Source of the DNA: Marivita geojedonensis | GTDB lineage: Bacteria; Pseudomonadota; Alphaproteobacteria; Rhodobacterales; Rhodobacteraceae | DNA: 64,000 bases | NCBI RefSeq assembly: GCF_002115805.1 | Contig: NZ_JFKC01000016.1 | Span: 19,912 to 83,911, forward strand | Reading direction: 5' to 3' | In this document: piece after piece, positions 8,774 through 18,300 of the stretch | How positions within the stretch are numbered: the stretch's first letter is position 1 | Layout: each line of letters begins with the position of its first letter | Notes under the pieces: model-generated | The model's input: only the letters and a program-made list of their open reading frames with translations | What the model was told of the DNA's origin: nothing | The model's database searches: none | Translations under genes and position numbers: made by a program

Positions 8774-9070
8774 ATGGCGGATGTCACAATTGTCTACTGG
8801 CGGGATATCCCGGCGCAGGTGATCGTGGGCAAGGGGCGGCGGGGTGCGAAAGCCCAGTTGCCCGAGCGTTTCGAGCAGGCCATCGACCGTGCGGCAATGA
8901 AAGTTGGCGCTGCCGACACCGACAGCTATCTTGCAGAGTGGCGCAAGGCAGAGCCCTATGTCATCGACGGAGATGCGCAGGAGGTCTGCGCTGCCGAAGC
9001 GGCCCGCATTGATGCGGAATACGACAAGGAGCGCCTCAAGGCGCTGATCGACAACGAAGGTTGGGCATAA
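8774..9070 (+). CDS. virulence-factor-domain protein of a C1/corrinoid operon
   Basis: A 98-residue protein matching the small Virulence_fact domain family of Alphaproteobacteria (MADVTIVYWRDIPAQVIVGKGRRGAKAQ...). The molecular function is not known to me, and the family name should not be read as evidence of virulence. AAGGGA lies about eight bases upstream of ATG 8774, which fixes the start. It is the first gene of a tight run with the MTHFR-like gene, a HAD phosphatase and a methyltetrahydrofolate methyltransferase. That order recurs in Rhodobacterales, so a role in one-carbon or corrinoid metabolism is likely. The 260 bp upstream hold the promoter; I saw no riboswitch there. Confidence 0.75.
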   Translation: MADVTIVYWRDIPAQVIVGKGRRGAKAQLPERFEQAIDRAAMKVGAADTDSYLAEWRKAEPYVIDGDAQEVCAAEAARIDAEYDKERLKALIDNEGWA

Positions 9071-9097
9071 GCCCCCATGACCCTGAGGGAGGCCATC

Positions 9098-10024
9098 ATG
9101 GCACTGTTGAATTTTCGCAAGCGCGAGACCGTCGAAACCGGCAGCACACCGGAAATGGAAGCCTTCCTGAAAGGCTATTCCATCGAGGTGATGCCGCGCA
9201 CTGCCGAAAAGGTTGAGGATTTCCGCACGCTTCTGGCCCCCGGGACACGCGTCTACATCGCACATATCGAAGGCACGCCGATCGAGGACATGGTGGCCAC
9301 CGCAAAGCGCCTGGCGACAGAAGGCTATCCGGTGATGCCGCATTTCCCTGCACGCATCATCAAGGACGAGGCCACGCTGGCCGATTGGATCGCGCGCTAT
9401 CAGGGCGAAGCAGGTGTCGATCAGGCGCTGCTGCTGGCTGGCGGCGTGGCCCAGCCCCATGGCGATTTCCATTGCTCGATGCAGCTGATGGAAACCGGTC
9501 TGTTCGACAAGGCTGGCTTCAAGAGACTGCACGTCGCCGGTCACCCGGAAGGCAACAAAGACATTGACCCCAACGGGGGTATGAAGAACGTCGAAGATGC
9601 GCTGCGCTGGAAACAGGCGTTCTCGGAACGGACCGATGCCAGGATGGCGCTGGCAACGCAGTTTGCGTTCGACGCCGATCCGATCATCAAATGGGTTGAT
9701 CACCTGTCCGCCGAGGGCATCACCCTGCCCGTCCATATCGGTATCGCCGGTCCGGCGAAGCTGCAGACCCTGATCAAGTTCGCCATTGCCTGCGGTGTCG
9801 GCCCGTCGCTCAAGGTTCTGCAGAAGCGCGCGATGGACGTGTCCAAGCTGCTCCTGCCCTACGAGCCGACCGAGGTGCTGACAAAACTCGCCGCGCACAA
9901 AGCCAAGAACCCCGATTTCAACATCGAACAGGTTCACTTCTTCCCGCTGGGCGGGATCAAGACAAACGCCACCTGGGCGATAGACAACGGTGGCGCTTCG
10001 ACGGCTCCGGCCGCAGCCTCCTGA
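9098..10024 (+). CDS. methylenetetrahydrofolate reductase-like protein
   Basis: A 308-residue protein related to the MTHFR/proline-dehydrogenase flavoprotein barrel. It would interconvert 5,10-methylene- and 5-methyl-tetrahydrofolate. Segments such as RVYIAHIEGTPIEDM, FPARIIKD, LLLAGG, ATQFAFDADPIIKWV and VHIGIAGPA match the order of MTHFR-barrel strands (folate and FAD sites). The start is ATG 9098, because GGGAGG sits six bases upstream; a start at 9077 would lack this. It lies between the virulence-factor-domain gene and the methyltransferase gene, which consumes or makes the same methyl-folate. It is divergent in sequence from MetF, so I call it MTHFR-like rather than metF. Confidence 0.82.
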   Translation: MALLNFRKRETVETGSTPEMEAFLKGYSIEVMPRTAEKVEDFRTLLAPGTRVYIAHIEGTPIEDMVATAKRLATEGYPVMPHFPARIIKDEATLADWIARYQGEAGVDQALLLAGGVAQPHGDFHCSMQLMETGLFDKAGFKRLHVAGHPEGNKDIDPNGGMKNVEDALRWKQAFSERTDARMALATQFAFDADPIIKWVDHLSAEGITLPVHIGIAGPAKLQTLIKFAIACGVGPSLKVLQKRAMDVSKLLLPYEPTEVLTKLAAHKAKNPDFNIEQVHFFPLGGIKTNATWAIDNGGASTAPAAAS

Positions 10025-10034
10025 CGCCTGCGAC

Positions 10035-10694
10035 ATGCCAGCCCTGCTTTTTGATCTGGACGGCACCATGCTGCATTCGGACCCCATCCACGAGGCCGTC
10101 TTCACCGAACTGTGGACCGCGCGCGGCCTGCCCGTTCCGGACGGCTTCTACATGGAGCAGGTGCATGGCCGGCTGAACGTGGATGTGTTTGCCGATTACC
10201 TGCCGGATGAACCCGATCCGCAGGGGTTGAGCGAATGGAAAGAAGCGCAGTTCCGGGATCGTCTGCCGAAGCCGTATCCGGCCACACCGGGACTCGAGAG
10301 CTTTCTCGACCACGCGCAGGCGCAAGGCTGGCAGCTGGCCGTTGTGACCAACGCCATGCGTCTGAACGCCGAAGCGATGCTGGGTGCCATCGGGTTGCGC
10401 GAGCGGTTCGAAGTGATCGTGATCGGCGAGGAATGTGCCCACGGCAAGCCGCACCCGCTGCCCTACCTGACCGCGATGGATTTGCTGGGCGAGACGCCCG
10501 AGACCTGCATCGCGTTCGAAGACAGCCCCTCGGGCATGCGCGCCGCTGCCGCTTCCGGTGCCTACAGCATCGGTGTCCGCTCGGCGCTCAGCGACGAACA
10601 ATTGCGTGCCGTGGGTGCGCAGATGACCATAGAAGATTTCACAGACCCCGCGCTGCCAGAGGTTCTGGCCCGCATTGAAGGAGTAGCCGCATGA
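10035..10694 (+). CDS. HAD-superfamily hydrolase (beta-phosphoglucomutase/phosphatase type)
   Basis: A 219-residue HAD enzyme of subclass I with an alpha-helical cap. Motif I is LLFDLDGTMLHSD at the N-terminus, motif II is VVTNAMRLN at about residue 105, the Lys region is HGKPHPLPYL at about 142, and motif III is IAFEDSPSGMRAA. This set fits sugar-phosphate or nucleotide phosphatases and phosphomutases; the substrate cannot be read from the sequence. The ATG at 10035 is 11 bases after the upstream stop. The stop overlaps the next start in ATGA, so it is translationally coupled to the methyltransferase gene. Confidence 0.88.
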   Translation: MPALLFDLDGTMLHSDPIHEAVFTELWTARGLPVPDGFYMEQVHGRLNVDVFADYLPDEPDPQGLSEWKEAQFRDRLPKPYPATPGLESFLDHAQAQGWQLAVVTNAMRLNAEAMLGAIGLRERFEVIVIGEECAHGKPHPLPYLTAMDLLGETPETCIAFEDSPSGMRAAAASGAYSIGVRSALSDEQLRAVGAQMTIEDFTDPALPEVLARIEGVAA

Positions 10695-11773
10695 CCCGCA
10701 CGATTGTCGAGTCGAAGACCAAAACCGCCATCATCGGGTTCGACCAGCCGTTCTGCGTGATCGGTGAGCGGATCAACCCCACGGGCCGTAAGATCCTGAA
10801 CGAAGAACTCGAACGCGGCGATTTCAGCCGGGTCGAAGCCGACGCATTGGCGCAGGTCGCCGCTGGCGCAAACATCCTCGACATCAACTCCGGCGCCGTG
10901 TTCTCGAATAAGATGGCCGAAGACCCGCGCTATGCCGACAACAACTTTGTCGAGCCGACGCTGATGAAAGAACTGGTCGAACGCGTCCAGGCCGTCACCG
11001 ATTGCCCGCTCTGCATCGACTCCTCTGTGCCCGGCGCGCTGGAAAACGGTCTTGCTGCTGCCGAAGGCCGTCCTCTCCTGAACTCGGTCACGGGTGAGGA
11101 AGAACGTCTGGAACTGGTGCTGCCGCTGGTCAAGAAATACAACGTGCCGGTTGTGGCGATCTCGAACGACGACACCGGGATCAGTGAAGACCCCGATGTG
11201 CGCTTTGCCGTGGCGAAAAAGATCGTCGAACGTGCTGCCGATTTCGGCATCCCGGCGCATGACATTGTTGTCGATCCGCTGGTCATGCCTATTGGCGCCA
11301 TGGGTACCGCTGGCCTGCAGGTGTTCACCCTTGTCCGTCGTCTGCGCGAAGAGCTTGGCGTGAACACCACTTGCGGTGCATCGAACATCAGCTTCGGCCT
11401 GCCGAACCGTCACGGCATCAACAACGCCTTCCTGCCGATGGCCATGGGTGCGGGCATGACCTCAGCCATCATGAACCCGGTCGCCCTGCCCGTTGGTCCG
11501 ACCAAGATCGCCGAAAAGCGCGCTGAAGTGGCCGCTGCGGGCATCATGCTCCCCGAAGACATGGACGACGAAACCTTCTGCACAATCTTCGGCCTCGGTT
11601 CGACCAAGCCGCGACCTGGCAAAGAGATGGAAGCAATCCGCGCCGCCAACTTCCTTACCAACAATGACGAAGGCGGTGGCGCCTGGATCGCGTTCAACCG
11701 TCAGCCGCCGAAAGCCGGTCAGGAAGGCCGTGGACGTGAGGGCCGTACCGGAGGCCGCCGCCGCCGGGCTTGA
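10691..11773 (+). CDS. methyltetrahydrofolate:corrinoid methyltransferase (pterin-binding)
   Basis: A 360-residue TIM-barrel pterin-binding protein related to AcsE/MtgA and the folate domain of MetH. Markers are IGERINPTGRK near the N-terminus, GANILDINSGA, CIDSSVPGALENGL, PLLNSVTGEEERL, DPLVMPIGA and GASNISFGLPNR. These are family motifs that hold the pterin and position the N5-methyl group for transfer to a Co(I) corrinoid. The C-terminal tail is rich in Gly/Arg and probably flexible. The usual partners, a corrinoid protein, an MttB-type methyltransferase and a reductive activator, are not adjacent. It therefore must work with corrinoid proteins encoded elsewhere. Confidence 0.88.
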   Translation: MTRTIVESKTKTAIIGFDQPFCVIGERINPTGRKILNEELERGDFSRVEADALAQVAAGANILDINSGAVFSNKMAEDPRYADNNFVEPTLMKELVERVQAVTDCPLCIDSSVPGALENGLAAAEGRPLLNSVTGEEERLELVLPLVKKYNVPVVAISNDDTGISEDPDVRFAVAKKIVERAADFGIPAHDIVVDPLVMPIGAMGTAGLQVFTLVRRLREELGVNTTCGASNISFGLPNRHGINNAFLPMAMGAGMTSAIMNPVALPVGPTKIAEKRAEVAAAGIMLPEDMDDETFCTIFGLGSTKPRPGKEMEAIRAANFLTNNDEGGGAWIAFNRQPPKAGQEGRGREGRTGGRRRRA

Positions 11774-11783
11774 GGATTTGCGA

Positions 11784-11815
11784 AAAGAGCCGTGCCTGAA
11801 TGGGCCCGGCTCTTT
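11784..11815 (+). terminator. probable terminator of the one-carbon operon
   Basis: A perfect 9-bp inverted repeat, AAAGAGCCG and CGGCTCTTT, begins 11 bp after the methyltransferase stop. The stem ends in TTT, with only a weak T-tract beyond. Confidence 0.6.
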
Positions 11816-11902
11816 GATCCAAGTAATTTTGGACTGCTGAGAAGACAGGTATTGTCAAATCGGCGCGAGTTCCAATTCCCGGAATCTTAACATCCGCGAT
11901 TC

Positions 11903-11924
11903 AGAATCTTCGTACGAAGATTCT
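11903..11924. repeat. perfect 22-bp palindrome between convergent genes
   Basis: AGAATCTTCGT is followed directly by its reverse complement ACGAAGATTCT, giving 22 bp of perfect dyad symmetry with the core TCGTACGA. It lies between the methyltransferase terminator and the 3' end of the DUF815 gene. It may terminate either transcript or bind a protein. Compare the other intergenic palindromes at 39297, 47203, 51454 and 54730. Confidence 0.6.
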
Positions 11925-11993
11925 TGGTCCCACCCATAAAATTCTGGAGCGTGAGCCGCCGAGCGCAGCGGCGAATTTAGCACCGCACAGGTC

Positions 11994-12830
11994 CTAGATT
12001 GCGACGCCGCGCCGGCCCGCCAAATCGGTGAAATACTGCCACGCGACCCGGCCCGACCGTGCGCCGCGTGTGGCCTGCCATTCAATCGCCTCGGCCCGCA
12101 GGGTGGCGTCGTCGATCTCGACTCCATAGGCATCGCAATAACCGCGGATCATCGCCAAATAGTCGTCCTGATTGCAGGGATGGAAGCCCAGCCACAGACC
12201 GAACCGGTCCGACAGAGACACCTTCTCCTCCACCGCTTCGGACGGATTGATCGCCGAGGACCGTTCGTTCTCGATCATGTCTCGCGGCATCAGGTGACGA
12301 CGGTTCGACGTGGCGTAGAACACCACATTGTCCGGACGCCCCTCAACCCCGCCATCCAGAACGGCCTTCAGGGATTTGTAATGCTGATCGTCATGGCTGA
12401 AGCTCAGGTCATCGCAGAACAGCAGGAAGCGGTGATCGGCAACCCTGAGCAGGTTCAAGAGCCGCGCAACGCTCGGCAGATCCTCGCGCTGCAACTCGAC
12501 CAGCTTCACTGGCAAACCTTCAGCCAGCACGGCAGCATGAACTGCCTTCACAAGGCTCGACTTGCCCATACCACGCGCGCCCCAAAGAAGCGCGTTGTTC
12601 GCGGGCAGACCCTTTGCAAACTGCCGCGTATTGGCCAAGAGCGTATCGCGGCTGCGGTCCACCCCCACCAGCAGGTCCACAGGAACGCGGCTGACTTTGG
12701 GCACAGGTTGCAGGTGATCGGGGTCAACGTGCCAGACAAAGGCATCCACCACGTCATAATCCGGGGCTGGCTGCGGCGCCGGAGCAAGGCGCTCCAGCGC
12801 AGCGGCGATCCGCTCCATCGGGTCGGTCAC
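11994..12830 (-). CDS. DUF815 family P-loop ATPase
   Basis: A 278-residue AAA-type ATPase of the DUF815 family. Walker A is GARGMGKSS at about residues 83-91, Walker B is FLLFCDDLSF, and a sensor-like segment YATSNRRHLMPRD follows. No partner or substrate is established. The N-terminus is Pro/Ala-rich. Its start overlaps the tatC stop by four bases, so it is the last gene of a tatA-tatB-tatC-DUF815 unit. That coupling recurs in some Alphaproteobacteria but does not prove a role in export. Confidence 0.88.
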   Translation of the reverse strand: MTDPMERIAAALERLAPAPQPAPDYDVVDAFVWHVDPDHLQPVPKVSRVPVDLLVGVDRSRDTLLANTRQFAKGLPANNALLWGARGMGKSSLVKAVHAAVLAEGLPVKLVELQREDLPSVARLLNLLRVADHRFLLFCDDLSFSHDDQHYKSLKAVLDGGVEGRPDNVVFYATSNRRHLMPRDMIENERSSAINPSEAVEEKVSLSDRFGLWLGFHPCNQDDYLAMIRGYCDAYGVEIDDATLRAEAIEWQATRGARSGRVAWQYFTDLAGRRGVAI

Positions 12831-13780
12831 TTCTTTGCGTCCTCGTCGAATTCACGCATCAGCGGGTCGTCATCCATGCCCTCGGCCGGATCGTCCTCGA
12901 ACCAGAGGCCTTGCGCCTTCAGCTCTTTCTCGCGCTTCTTCTCAACGCGACGGACGAGCAGGATCGACACTTCGTACAGCCCGTAGACGACCGTAAACAG
13001 GATCAACTGCGTCACCACATCCGGCGGAGTTACCAATGCCGCAAGAACCAGAATTCCGACCATCGCGTATTTTCGCACGCTGCCCAGACCATCGGCCGAA
13101 ACCAGCCCCGCCTTACCCATCAGCGTCAGCAGAACCGGCAACTGGAAGCACAGACCAAAGGCCATGATGAACACGAGCGAGGTCTGAAGGCTCTCGTTCA
13201 CCTTACCGAAAAAGGTGATCTTCAAGCCTTCATTGGTCGCGGGCACGACTGCGGTCGGGTCCACGTCAACAGAGTCGGACAGCAAATTGGCAAAGAGCGA
13301 CGGCGCATCGGTGAAACCAAGAAAGAACGCCATCGCAAGCGGCGTCACCACAAAATGCGCAAAGGCCGCGCCCGCCATGAACATCACCGGCGAGGCAATA
13401 ATAAACGGCAGGAAGGCCGATTTTTCGGATTTATAAAGCCCGGGCGCGATGAACCGCCACATCTGATGCGCGATCACCGGGAAGGCCAGAGCAAAGCCGA
13501 ACACCAGACCGATGCGGAACAGCACAAACAGGTATTCCTGCGGGCTCGTGTATTGAAGCGTCGGTGCCGGGTCCCCCAGAGCGCGCAGCGTCTCCTCGAT
13601 CGGAACCAACAGGAAACGCAGAACATGCTCGGCCAGGAAATCGCCCTGGATTGGAACGAAGAGCACACAGATGCCGATGAACAGCGCAATCACCGACCGG
13701 ATCAGTCGGGTGCGCAGCTCGGCCAGATGCTCGATCAACGGCGCGCTGCTGTCCTCGATCTCGTCGTCGCGGGCACTCAT
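12827..13780 (-). CDS. tatC: Sec-independent protein translocase subunit TatC
   Basis: The polytopic receptor of the twin-arginine translocase, which binds RR signal peptides in the inner membrane. The 317 residues include six predicted membrane helices. The conserved N-terminal stretch APLIEHLAELRTRLIRSVIAL and the first periplasmic loop motif YTSPQEYLFVLFRIG match the family. The protein is longer than E. coli TatC (258) owing to an insert around residues 170-190 and an acidic C-terminal tail of about 40 residues, features seen in other Rhodobacterales. It follows tatB by one base. Confidence 0.96.
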   Translation of the reverse strand: MSARDDEIEDSSAPLIEHLAELRTRLIRSVIALFIGICVLFVPIQGDFLAEHVLRFLLVPIEETLRALGDPAPTLQYTSPQEYLFVLFRIGLVFGFALAFPVIAHQMWRFIAPGLYKSEKSAFLPFIIASPVMFMAGAAFAHFVVTPLAMAFFLGFTDAPSLFANLLSDSVDVDPTAVVPATNEGLKITFFGKVNESLQTSLVFIMAFGLCFQLPVLLTLMGKAGLVSADGLGSVRKYAMVGILVLAALVTPPDVVTQLILFTVVYGLYEVSILLVRRVEKKREKELKAQGLWFEDDPAEGMDDDPLMREFDEDAKK

Positions 13781-13781
13781 G

Positions 13782-14234
13782 TCAGGCGTCCTTCTCCGGG
13801 CTGGAGTCGGCTTTCAGCGCCGCTTCCATCTCCTCGGCCTTTTTCAGTGCCTCGTCGGCCTCGCGTTTCTTGCGGTCGGCAGCGGCGCGGGCGGCACTGG
13901 CTTCGATCTTTTTCTTGGCGGCCTCACGCTCGGCCGACAGCTTTCCCGTGTTGCTCTCGGGGTCGATACTGGTCATCGACTTTGCCGCATCCTTGACGCC
14001 ATCCATGGCGCTGCCAACCGGATTGGTGGCTGCTTTGAACGTTTTCTGGACGTCCTTGATCCCGGATTCATCAGCAGCCTCATTCATCGCGCGGCTGAAG
14101 TCGCGCGCCATGCCACGGGCTTTGCCCATGAAGTTGCCCACCTTCCGGAAGAGCACCGGCAAATCCTTGGGGCCGACGACGATCAACGCCACAACCCCGA
14201 TCACCAACAGCTCGGCAAAGCCAAGATCGAACAT
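13782..14234 (-). CDS. tatB: Sec-independent protein translocase subunit TatB
   Basis: A single-span Tat component of 150 residues. The N-terminus [22 protein letters not shown] contains the membrane helix with the family Glu, followed by the GPKDLP hinge, an amphipathic helix ([19 protein letters not shown]) and a long charged, Ala/Lys/Glu-rich cytoplasmic tail. TatB joins TatC to form the signal-peptide receptor. It lies between tatA (six-base gap) and tatC in one operon. Confidence 0.95.
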   Translation of the reverse strand: MFDLGFAELLVIGVVALIVVGPKDLPVLFRKVGNFMGKARGMARDFSRAMNEAADESGIKDVQKTFKAATNPVGSAMDGVKDAAKSMTSIDPESNTGKLSAEREAAKKKIEASAARAAADRKKREADEALKKAEEMEAALKADSSPEKDA

Positions 14235-14240
14235 AATCGT

Positions 14241-14465
14241 TTAGACCTTGTCCTTGTCTTTCTCGTCCTCGGGCGTCACGTCCTTGGCAGCTTCAGCTTT
14301 CTGATCCTCAAGCTCCTGCTTGCCCTCGTCCACGCCCTTCTTGAACGCGGTGATGCCTTTGCCAACTTCGCCCATCAGCGACGAGATCTTGCCACGGCCA
14401 AACAGCACCAGCACCACGACGGCGATGAGCAGAAGGCCCGGCAGACCGATATTTCCGATACCCAT
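14241..14465 (-). CDS. tatA: Sec-independent protein translocase subunit TatA
   Basis: The pore-forming Tat subunit, 74 residues. MGIGNIGLPGLLLIAVVVLVLFGRGK gives a membrane helix followed by the FGRGKISSLMGEVGKGI amphipathic helix, then an acidic/basic tail. The frame is open to 14549, but the ATG at 14465 starts the family-typical protein. It is the first gene of tatABC-DUF815 and is divergent from the WYL regulator gene. Confidence 0.95.
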   Translation of the reverse strand: MGIGNIGLPGLLLIAVVVLVLFGRGKISSLMGEVGKGITAFKKGVDEGKQELEDQKAEAAKDVTPEDEKDKDKV

Positions 14466-14571
14466 GAAGTCTCTCCTTACCGGCAGGCAGGTGCCTGCGT
14501 TGAATTCCACTGCGGTTATGTAATGGCTCGCGCGGCGCTGCGAAAGCACGAAAACACGCCAATTCGGGCCG

Positions 14572-14609
14572 TTTTTGTCAAGAGCTTGTCAGTTGACAGG
14601 TTTTTGTCA
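14572..14609. promoter_or_regulatory. cluster of TTGTCA half-sites in the tatA / WYL regulator intergenic region
   Basis: TTTTTGTCA occurs at 14572-14580 and again at 14601-14609, 29 bp apart. Between them TGTCA-GT-TGACA (14587-14598) forms an inverted pair. This gives four copies of one half-site within 38 bp, ending about 30 bp before the regulator start. That is the expected layout for an autoregulatory operator of the WYL/HTH gene; binding is inferred. Confidence 0.5.
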
Positions 14610-14639
14610 GTATTCACGCAGCGCAGCACGGAGAATCAC

Positions 14640-15305
14640 ATGAAACGCAGCGACCGACTCTATGCCCTGATGCAGCGTCTGAAGGACGGTCGCCTGCACA
14701 CGGCCGAGGCGATGGCACAGGACCTGGGCGTCTCCGTGCGCACGATCTACCGGGACATGGACACACTGGCCGCATCCGGTGTGCCGGTCGAGGGCGCGCG
14801 CGGGTCAGGCTATACCGCACAGGCGATGATCACCCTGCCGCCGCTTAACCTGACCCAATCCGAACTGGAGGCGCTGCATGTCGGACTGGCGGCGGTCGGC
14901 GCGTCCGAGACCGAAGATCTGGCGGGAGCCGCCCGCGCACTGGCCGACAAGATCGATGCGGTGCTGCCCGAAGACGCGGGAACCCCTGTCGGCAAGTTCG
15001 GATTTGCCACCTACCCCTTTGCCGAAGCCGCGCAGGGCTTTCGCCACATGCCGGCATTTCGCAAGGCGATCCGCGCCCGCCAGAAACTACGTCTGCGGCT
15101 CGATGGTGACGACCAGACCCACACGGTGCGCCCGTTGCATCTGGATTACTGGGGCCGCATCTGGACCTGCGTGGTCTGGGATGAAACCGATGAATCCTTC
15201 GCCACCTTCCGGATGGACCGGGTGACGGACCTCACACCTTTGCCCGGTCTCTTTGTCGACGAGGTCGGAAAAACACTGAAGGATTTTCATGCCTTGCAGT
15301 CCTGA
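14640..15305 (+). CDS. HTH/WYL-domain transcriptional regulator (YafY family)
   Basis: A 221-residue DNA-binding regulator. The N-terminal winged helix is MKRSDRLYALMQRLKDGRLHTAEAMAQDLGVSVRTIYRDMDTL (helix-turn-helix at about residues 20-41, printed here only to show the RTIYRD recognition helix). A WYL-like ligand domain follows, with RPLHLDYWGRIWTCVVWD and FRMDRVTDL at about residues 155-195. WYL proteins sense small ligands or nucleotides. GGAG lies about eight bases before ATG 14640. The next gene on the same strand, 57 bp on, is the reductive dehalogenase, which it may control together with itself. Confidence 0.85.
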   Translation: MKRSDRLYALMQRLKDGRLHTAEAMAQDLGVSVRTIYRDMDTLAASGVPVEGARGSGYTAQAMITLPPLNLTQSELEALHVGLAAVGASETEDLAGAARALADKIDAVLPEDAGTPVGKFGFATYPFAEAAQGFRHMPAFRKAIRARQKLRLRLDGDDQTHTVRPLHLDYWGRIWTCVVWDETDESFATFRMDRVTDLTPLPGLFVDEVGKTLKDFHALQS

Positions 15306-15361
15306 GCCGGGAATGATGCACTCCACATAACTGCGCGGCAGAACGCGCATGGGAGGACATC

Positions 15362-18300
15362 ATGGGTTTGCGGTTCTTTTCCGATAGAAATCGGCCGGTG
15401 CACCTTGGCCCGTTCCCGCTTGAGCGTGCATCCCGCGGGCCAATGCCGGACCCCGCCACGATCCCGCGCCATCCCGGTCTCAGCTTTCACCGACCCGAAA
15501 ACCCGACCTCCATCGTCAACGCGATGGGCGAATACCAAGCGATGATGGACGCAATCCGCGACGGGTTTGTTAACAAAGCCCGCTCAATCTGCCCGGACGA
15601 TGCAACAGAGCGCGCTAACCACCTGAAAGCGTTCGGATATTTCTCGGACGCCACGATGGTCGGCATCGGCCCTTTTCTGCCAGAGGCACGACTCCCGGAA
15701 CCGCGCCTCAACCCGGATATCGACCGACTGGCCAATGACCTGAAGACCCGGCAGACCAAAACGCTGGCGTCCGGCATCGACATGATCATGGCCGATCTGA
15801 AGGAATCGATGGAAGCACCGCCCAGCACCATCGACAGGCACCACACCGCGCTGGTGTTTCTGTATGAAATCCCCCGTGACCCAAAGCCCGGTGAAACCGG
15901 GACCGAATGGATCACAGATGCGCAAGCCCACCGCGCCTGCCTGCGCACAACCGAAACCGCCGTTGTGATTGCGAATTACATCCGACTGCTCGGCTGGGAC
16001 GCCAAAGCGCACACGGCGACAAGCACCGACGTGGACCTGAACATCTGTACGGTGGCAGCCGGGCTGGCGTACGGGTCATCGGGACAGTTGGTCAATCCGT
16101 GGCTGGGTGACCGGTTCGGCGTAGCCGTTGTCACCACGAATTTCGAACTGGCCCATGACGCGCCGCTGGCCGACGCGCAACCGAAATCCCTGACCCATGG
16201 CCTCGCGTGGAAACTCGGCACCGCCTCGGCCCGCTCCGGCCTCAATACGAACCCATTTGAGAGGCGCCGCTATGTCGACGGCCCGCACCCGTTCGAGACG
16301 CTCAAACGGGTCGATACACCCACCACCTATATCGACGAAGCCAACGTGCCCCGCGTGCCAAGGCGTACCGACATGTTCGCCCGTGCGCAGTTTGGCGATA
16401 TGGGAAAAAAAGTGCAGGATTGTGCGAAGGGTGGCTACTACGCCCGCAAGGCGGCACCCTCTTCGGCGCAAAGGCGGATGCTTGGAGCCTTTGTATTATT
16501 GCAAGACGGACCACCCGAAAACGGCCCGCGCCCTGCAAATCTGCAAAGTAATGCCGACGCGATCAAAGCCACGGCCTATTGGCTGGGCGTCGATGCATTG
16601 GGTATCAGCCGCTGCCCGGACTGGACGTGGTACAGCCACGACGCGCGGGGGGAGCCGATCGACCCGCCGCATGATCAGGCGATCAGCATCATCATCGACC
16701 AGGGCTACGAAACCATGGACGGCGCCTCGGGCGACGACTGGATCAGCGTCGCGCAATCCATGCGCGCCTATCTGCGGTTCTCGCTGTTGGGCGGGGTTCT
16801 TGCCAAGCAGATCCGCAATCTGGGCTATTCAGCCAAGGCGCATACGGTGCTAGACGGCGAAGTTCTGCAACCGCCGCTTCTCCTGCTGTCCGGTCTGGGC
16901 GAGGTCAGCCGCATTGGTGAGGTGATCCTCAACCCGTTCCTGGGACCGCGCCTCAAATCCGGCGTCGTCACAACGGATATGCCGCTGTCGCATGACAAAC
17001 CCATCGACTTCGGCCTGCAAACCTTTTGCGAAAGCTGCAACAAATGCGCGCGCGAATGCCCCTCTGGCGCAATCACCGCCGGGCCGAAGCTGATGTTCAA
17101 CGGCTACGAAATCTGGAAATCCGACAGCCAGAAATGCGCCACCTACCGGATCACCAGCGAAGGCGGTGCAATGTGCGGGCGCTGCATGAAGACCTGTCCG
17201 TGGAACCTCGAAGGGCTGTTTGGCGAAAAGCCGTTCCGCTGGGCAGCGATGAACCTGCCACAAACCGCACCGCTACTGGCCAAGCTGGATGATGCGGCCG
17301 GGCGTGGGGGACTGAACCCGGTGAAAAAATGGTGGTGGGATCTGGAGTTGCAGGACAACGGCAGCTACACGCCCACAAAACACCCGGTCAATACGCGCGA
17401 CCTGCAGAAAGACCTCGACCTGAAATACGAGGACCAGACGCTGGCCGTCTACCCGGCGCCACTGGCCCCGCATCCCTACCCCTATCCGGACCCGATGGAC
17501 CGCGAAGCCGGGATCGAGGCCTATACGAAGATGGTCAGCGCGGACGAGCATAAAGCGCGGCTGGCCAAGGGCGACACAACGCATCTGCACCGACCCAAGG
17601 ACGCCACGGAAAGCCCGGTGGTCCCGGTGGTGGTGAGCAAGGTTGAGAAGATGTCGCCAACGGTGACGAAATACGAGTTTCGCCATGTCGACGGGCAGGA
17701 TTTGCCGGAATGGAGCGCGGGCGCGCATCTCGATCTGGTGGTCGCTCCGGAGTTTCTGCGGCAATACTCCATGTCCGGCGATCCGGCGGATCGATCCGTC
17801 TACCAGATTGGTGTTCTACGCGAGGATCAGGGGCGCGGAGGATCGGCGCTCTTACATCGCATCTTTGCAGAAGGGCGGCGGGTGTTTGTGTCGAAGCCCA
17901 TCAACCATTTCCCGTTGGTCGAGGATGCGACGTTCACGTGGCTCATGGGCGGTGGCATTGGTGTCACGCCGATGATCGCCATGGCGCACCGGTTGCACGC
18001 GCTGGGGCGTCCGTTCGCGCTGCATTATTCGCTGAAAACCCGCGCCGAGGCGGGGTATTTGGACGATCTGACCAACGTACCCTGGGCCGACAAAGTGCAT
18101 GTCCATGTCAGCGACGAAGGCACGCGCGCCGATCTGGATGCGCTGATCCCGAACTATGCGGACGGTCAGCACATCTACACCTGCGGGCCTGATCTTTACA
18201 TGAACGCCGTCATGGAAACCTCTGAACGGAAAGGATTTCCGGACGAGGCACGACATCTGGAATACTTCGCCGTGCCGGAACTTCCAGAGTATGAGAACCA

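Noticed and set aside
8774..9070. Reading the virulence-factor domain as evidence of pathogenicity.
   Set aside because: The name is historical; the operon context is one-carbon metabolism.
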